A stretch of DNA of 64,000 nucleotides from NCBI GenBank assembly GCA_963556195.1, contig OY744520.1, positions 6,101,204 to 6,165,203 on the forward strand. The letters are read 5' to 3'. The position numbers were made by a program, and so were the translations under genes. The notes below the pieces were generated by a model. The model did no database searches. It saw nothing but the letters and a program-made list of their open reading frames with translations, and was not told the origin of the DNA. Below, one piece after another: positions 59,811-64,000 of the stretch. The stretch's first letter is position 1. Each line of letters starts with the position of its first letter. This DNA is from Sepiola atlantica. Lineage: Eukaryota > Mollusca > Cephalopoda > Sepiida > Sepiolidae.

Positions 59811-59999
59811 ATAATTTTCGGCCGCCTTAAAAGGGAGGAAACTCTGGGAAAAATTGATTGCTTCGCTTAAAACAGTTATGCAAAGGTTCACTCCCTTTGG
59901 TTGAATCCTCTTAAAAACAATTAAATAGTACTGATTAATGCAGTATTTACACTTCTCATTCACGCAGCTTGTCGGTTGTGCGCTTGGATATAGATGTGT
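59811..59999. other. spacer between SINE copies
   Basis: No feature recognised. Confidence 0.45.
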
Positions 60000-60118
60000 G
60001 GCTATCAGTCATAAGGTCTAAGGTTCGATCCATGCGGTCGGCGGATCGGTTGCATAGCCACACTGATGAGTTTTTTAAAGCCGAAACAGGCGCTTGTCTG
60101 TAGATATTAATTATCAAA
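60000..60118 (+). mobile_element. SINE copy 2
   Basis: GGCTATCAGTCATAAGGTCT AAGGTTCGATCCATGCGGTC, CATAGCCACACTGATGAGT and GGCGCTTGTCTGTAGATATT; about 80 percent identical to copy 1 and in the same orientation. Followed by a (TA)n(GA)n tract. Confidence 0.75.
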
Positions 60119-60139
60119 TTATTGATATATAAATAATTT

Positions 60140-60315
<176 letters not shown>

Positions 60316-60396
60316 TATACAAGCATAGAAACTCGGCGTTATCCGTTTAAATGTGTGTGTAAAATATGTAAACTTCTCTCTCTTTATCTGATGCGA

Positions 60397-60482
60397 TACT
60401 GGTGCAACTTTTGAACCAGACTCTAACTCTAACCCCTAAACCCTAACCCCAATCCTTACCCTAAATCCTAACCCTAACCCTT
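60397..60482. repeat. telomere-like run with a TIR-like edge
   Basis: TACTGGTGCAACTTTTGAAC CAGAC resembles the terminal repeat of the element at 63608-63907 (20 of 25 or better) and is immediately followed by a CTCTAAC/CCCTAA-rich run. No right end is found, so this may be half of such an element. Confidence 0.6.
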
Positions 60483-60792
60483 TATCCCCCTTTTTTGTCT
60501 TTATTAAACTTTTTATTCTCACATATCTTTCTCTAACACAAAATTCAGACGATACTAATTTAACACTCCAAAGCAAATAACGTATCCAAGCGTGGCTCAT
60601 ACGAGACCCTCCATTTTCTCTACCAAGTGACAACAAAGTTGAATATAGCCGGGAGGCTAACACCTTTTGAGCTTGAAACTGATATTGTACTGATTTTCTG
60701 TACCGAATAATAAATAAATATTATGCTCTTAATTTTGATTTTCTCAATTAATTGAGCACTCTGCAGGGATTTTTCCTACCATCTTACAAGAT

Positions 60793-60796
<4 letters not shown>
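60483..60796. other. unassigned stretch
   Basis: No feature recognised. Confidence 0.45.

Positions 60797-60863
<67 letters not shown>
60797..60863. repeat. (TA)n microsatellite
   Basis: Pure TA tract. Confidence 0.97.
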
Positions 60864-60866
<3 letters not shown>

Positions 60867-61261
60867 TATTTTTATTTATAGAGATATGTACAAAATCTGC
60901 GACACTGGCATGTTGATGTTATCGATCAACAGCTGTTATAAACTGAGATCTCATCAGGAAAGGATAGAATCCGATCTTTACCTCAGATCATATTTGGGAA
61001 GAATGAAATGTGGAAGAAAAGAAAAGGAAATGAAATTTAAAATTTTAAAAGTAACGTGGTTAAATTTGAGACCGTTGCGAATCAAATATGAAATGAAATA
61101 AAATACAATGAAGTAAAATGAAATATAAGATAGAATATAAAAATATAAATTATTAATTTTTTGAGGATAGAGAAAAAGGAAAAGAGAGAGAAGTGGGTAG
61201 GAGAGAAGGGGAGGGAGAAAATTAAAACGAGGAAGGGAAGAGGAAGTAAAAAACACAGCTA
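60864..61261. other. unassigned purine-rich stretch
   Basis: Open frame 60862-61101 is not recognised; 61080-61260 is A/G-rich. Confidence 0.4.
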
Positions 61262-61636
61262 ATTCAATTGCTACAGGAATTACAACCTACACAACCTGTT
61301 CACATTCAGCAATTAGACCTTTCCCTTTGGGGTTATCTTAAGGAAAGGGTATATGTGAACAAGCCTACAACGATTCAAGAGCTTAAAAACAATATCAGAC
61401 ATGAAATCCAAGAACTAGAGCCAGTTATTCTAAGGACTGTAATGGAAAATGCCCTAACTAGAGCCCGTCTTTGCGAGGCCGAAAATGGTGCCCATTTAAA
61501 GGATATTATTTTTAAAACCTACTGCAACAAAATTACCAAGTAAATGTATTATTTATCAGAAAAGCCTAGTAAATTACTTGAAATGTTGTAGTTTCTATCA
61601 CCTAAACAAACCAATGCGCGACTTTTGCACCACCCT
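61262..61636 (+). mobile_element. mariner/Tc-type transposase C-terminus
   Basis: An uninterrupted frame (61268-61543) carries the last catalytic block and tail of a mariner-type DDE transposase: QLDLSLWGYLKERVYVNKPT (61313), then TIQELKNNIRHEIQEL, ILRTVMENALTRARLCEAEN, GAHLKDIIFKTYCNK and stop. The non-coding end reads GCGCGACTTTTGCACCACCC TGG, a plausible TIR, just before (TA)n. The rest of the gene is missing upstream. The start Met is arbitrary. A different subfamily from 36.5 kb. Confidence 0.8.
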
Positions 61637-61638
61637 GG

Positions 61639-61639
<1 letters not shown>

Positions 61640-61691
<52 letters not shown>
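61640..61691. repeat. (TA)n microsatellite
   Basis: TA tract with one TG. Confidence 0.95.
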
Positions 61692-61694
<3 letters not shown>

Positions 61695-61734
61695 TTTGCA
61701 GATCTCATTTTTCTCTTTGTGAATATTCTATATT

Positions 61735-62615
61735 CTCTGACCCGTGTATACTACTAAAACTCTTCGTTCGTTGTTTGTTTACTTGTTTGTTTGTTCGGCC
61801 CTCGTGCATAGTTGATAACGTAATCGTTTTTTAATGGCATCCATCAAAACAGTGGTGATAACCGTGCACGGTGGATGATGATACCAAAGGATGACGTGAC
61901 CCATGAAAACAGAAAGAAGGGTGAGAGATCCTTTATATGTTTTATCTAGACGACGGGTAACCCAAAAGGTCACGGGTTTTCTACTAGACGAAGCGTATGA
62001 CCTAAGAGTCACAGGTCGACTACTAGACAAACTGTCTAGACTCCGAGGGTCTACCATAAAATTAGAATGATCTACACCTTGCTTGTTAGCTTGTTTGTTT
62101 GTCTGTTCGTTTGTTAGTTTGTCCCGGTACAGAGTGGATGACATCATTGTTTTGTGACGTAATCCTTTAAAACAGAGGTAGAAATAACCGTGCATAGTGG
62201 GTGACGTTGTCGTTTTGTGACATCATCCATTAAAACAGAGAGATGGTGATAACGATGCACATTGGGTGGTTTCCCAAAATCATTACGTCATCCATCAAAC
62301 CAGGGTCACAGGTCGTCTATTACGCGAACCCTGGGGGTCTCGTATACTACTAAAATTCTGTGAATCTTGTCACCGGGACATCATAACTATTATCAAGAAA
62401 GATTTGAGCAACTACCATATATCCTTTATGACATCATAAAGGAGGAATGATAGCTGGCAAAACAATGTGACGTCATAAATGATGAATGCTAGTTGCCAAA
62501 AGCTGTGGACGTGTATGTTTGTTTGAAAACAGCCGCAATTAATTTGTCAACCAATATCAAAGTGAAGAAATTATGTATTTCAGAATATTTATCTAACGTA
62601 ACACGGGTGGTCTAG
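61735..62615 (+). mobile_element. Helitron-like non-autonomous sequence with internal duplications
   Basis: TATACTACTAAAA start-like words occur at 61747 and 62343; the latter, TATACTACTAAAATTCTGTG AATCTTG, is close to the minus-strand start at 46404. The right end ACACGGGTGGTCTAG before T lies at 62600-62616. The interior has four diverged copies of a 65-90-bp block with CATCCATTAAAACAGAG, GATAACCGTGCA and GTGACGT words. It may be two nested or tandem copies, so the exact left end is uncertain. Confidence 0.6.
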
Positions 62616-62723
62616 TATATTTTCTTTCTTTTTTCTAAGACGTCCACATATCACATAATACATTACGATTTTTTTAATTTCCTACTGAAAACAAAAGTTA
62701 GAAGCGAAGCAAATACCTTAACA

Positions 62724-62724
<1 letters not shown>

Positions 62725-62807
<83 letters not shown>
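62725..62807. repeat. (TA)n microsatellite
   Basis: Pure TA tract. Confidence 0.97.
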
Positions 62808-62809
<2 letters not shown>

Positions 62810-63283
62810 TATCTATTAGAGTTTGTTTATATATGTGTTATTCTTGATATATAGATAAGATATTTATACTGGAGTGAGTTTGTAAAACTGGGTAGGCCAG
62901 AAAGTAGGGAGCAATAAAATAAGGACAGGAAAAGGTGACGGAGACGCCATAAAGGGTAATAAAAGGGACAACCACTAGCAGAAAAGGTCAGCAAGTGGAA
63001 TAGGTAATCCGATACTAATTCATAAGAAATAGAAAATACGAAATCCCAAAAAGAGTTATTTAGGAGAGAAAATTCTTCAAATCCATCCATTTCTCGAAAA
63101 TTCTTGGTCTGATGAGGTTGACTTTCTGGGAAAAGTGCAACCGAAACATGTATGCACATATGTAACCAATAATGTTTGTATAAATAAAAATTTATACTTA
63201 TAAACAGCCCTACTTGTTATTGAGCACTTTTTATAAACACTTGAGTTTCTACGGATTTACATTTACAGAAACTAATACATGTA
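62808..63283. other. unassigned stretch
   Basis: An open minus-strand frame (63159-62827) is unrecognised. GATGAGGTTGACTTTCTGGG AAAAGTGCAACCGAAACATG near 63110 looks like a dispersed-element 3' region, unproven. Confidence 0.35.

Positions 63284-63341
<58 letters not shown>
63284..63341. repeat. (TA)n microsatellite
   Basis: Pure TA tract. Confidence 0.97.
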
Positions 63342-63347
<6 letters not shown>

Positions 63348-63454
63348 TCTTCGCTGCATGATCGCTGTTGTTTTAATTTGATGTGAGTTTTTGATTTTTA
63401 AGTTATAAACTTTTGAATGGCTCAAAAAATGTTATCACAACAAAAACAAATATG

Positions 63455-63565
63455 ATGAATGGTATTATTTATATACTATTTATATCTTTTGTTTTACAAC
63501 AACGATCAACGTTCGAATAATTAGTCTGTTAATTGGTGTTAATTAGCGAAAATAAATGAATGAAT
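63455..63565 (+). repeat. dispersed repeat, copy 2
   Basis: Partner of 21925-22020: TTATATCTTTTGTTTTACAA CAACGATCAACG and TCTGTTAATTGGTGTTAATT AGCGAAAATAAATGAATGAA. Confidence 0.8.
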
Positions 63566-63607
63566 AAGTAAAAAGCATTGATAGCTAAACCATTTTAAAA
63601 TCTAAGG

Positions 63608-63907
63608 TACTGGTACAGCTTTTAAACCGGACAAAACCGACGTGGTTAGGTTTATTTAGGGTTATGTTAGTGTTAGTTTAGGGCTACGTTAGGGTAAGTT
63701 TAGGGTTATGTTAGGGTAAGTTTAGGGTAAGTTTAGGGTTATGTTAGGGTAAGTTTAGGGTTATGTTAGGGTAAGTTTAGGGTTATGTTAGGGTAAGTTT
63801 AGGGTTATGTTATGGTTGATTTAGAGTATATTAGTGTTAGTTTAGGGTTAGTTATGGGTTAAAAAACGCAGTTCGTTTTTTTGTCCGGTTCAAAAGCTGT
63901 ACCAGTA
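63608..63907. mobile_element. TIR element with TTAGGG-rich core
   Basis: 29-bp ends TACTGGTACAGCTTTTAAAC CGGACAAAA (63608-63636) and its inverted copy (63879-63907), with one mismatch. Between them lie about 240 bp built from TTTAGGGTTATG and TTAGGGTAAG units (22-bp higher-order repeat). No coding. Looks like a MITE whose interior is telomere-like repeat. Target duplication not evident. Confidence 0.75.
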
Positions 63908-64000
63908 GCAAAGCTAGACACTATTAAAATTCTGATAATGTTGTTATTCTGCTTGTTTACTTGTCACCGTGCACACTTCGTATGAGGGTCTACTATTCTA
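63908..64000 (+). mobile_element. possible Helitron-like start, cut by window edge
   Basis: GCTAGACACTATTAAAATTC TG and later CACCGTGCACACTTCGTATG resemble the starts and interior words of the elements at 46.2 and 61.7-62.6 kb. Confidence 0.4.

Noticed and set aside
61268..61543. Intact small gene
   Set aside because: It is the C-terminal end of a mariner-type transposase with an arbitrary internal Met.

Overview
This is an animal genomic window with no intact protein-coding gene that I can recognise. It is made almost entirely of microsatellites, satellites, minisatellites and decayed transposable elements. Long (TA)n, (CA/GT)n, (CT)n and GATA tracts, tRNA-derived SINEs with (TA)n tails, and the LINE, Gypsy, hAT, mariner and Helitron-like remnants together suggest a lophotrochozoan genome, most likely a cephalopod such as an octopus. 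That assignment is inference from texture and recalled family resemblance, not from a marker gene.

Layout. 0-7 kb: CA-rich DNA, a fold-back element in (TA)n, a 111-bp satellite (15 copies) and a three-copy higher-order compound microsatellite. 8-10.1 kb: a LINE 3' end and a decayed Gypsy-type pol whose RNase H region has swollen into a CAACATCAT-type repeat. 12.8-21.4 kb: a 33-bp minisatellite open on both strands, then an hAT-type transposase whose N-terminal part (13.47-14.12 kb) and C-terminal part (20.49-21.39 kb) flank a 5.8-kb array of a 13-bp satellite. The array itself carries two insertions and a probable solo LTR. 22.2-23.2 kb: mariner remnant. 24.5-25.1 kb: interstitial telomere-like array. 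25.3-29.4 kb: several diverged tandem repeats and a SINE. 29.6-32.5 kb: a minus-strand LINE tail beside a decayed copy of a repeated invertebrate protein family of unknown function. 33.5-34.3 kb: 29-bp minisatellite. 36.5-37.0 kb: a mariner element with both TIRs, TA target duplications and an internal deletion. 38-39 kb: CT/TATC simple repeats.

40.3-40.6 kb: a SINE-sized element with a U2 snRNA-like head bounded by an exact 13-bp direct repeat; a second U2-like fragment lies at 24.3 kb. 42.7-43.4 kb: a long-TIR MITE candidate. 46.2-46.4 and 61.7-62.6 kb: Helitron-like non-autonomous elements. 47.3 kb: a 5S rRNA-derived sequence. 50.2 kb: a perfect 52-bp-arm hairpin. 51.0-52.9 kb: a minus-strand LINE with Myb-like and RT regions. 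55-57 kb: a large inverted repeat, a second copy of the 8-kb LINE tail, and a TA-flanked MITE. 59.7-60.1 kb: two SINE copies. 61.3 kb: a mariner C-terminus. 63.6-63.9 kb: a TTAGGG-rich core between 29-bp inverted repeats, with a related end at 60.4 kb.

Nothing here works as an operon or pathway. The main story is nested and successive insertion: host satellite growth inside an hAT copy, and LTR and SINE insertions inside satellites. The candidates most worth following are the U2-headed SINE, the telomere-core TIR element, the split hAT with register-preserving satellite amplification, and the repeated protein-family pseudogene.
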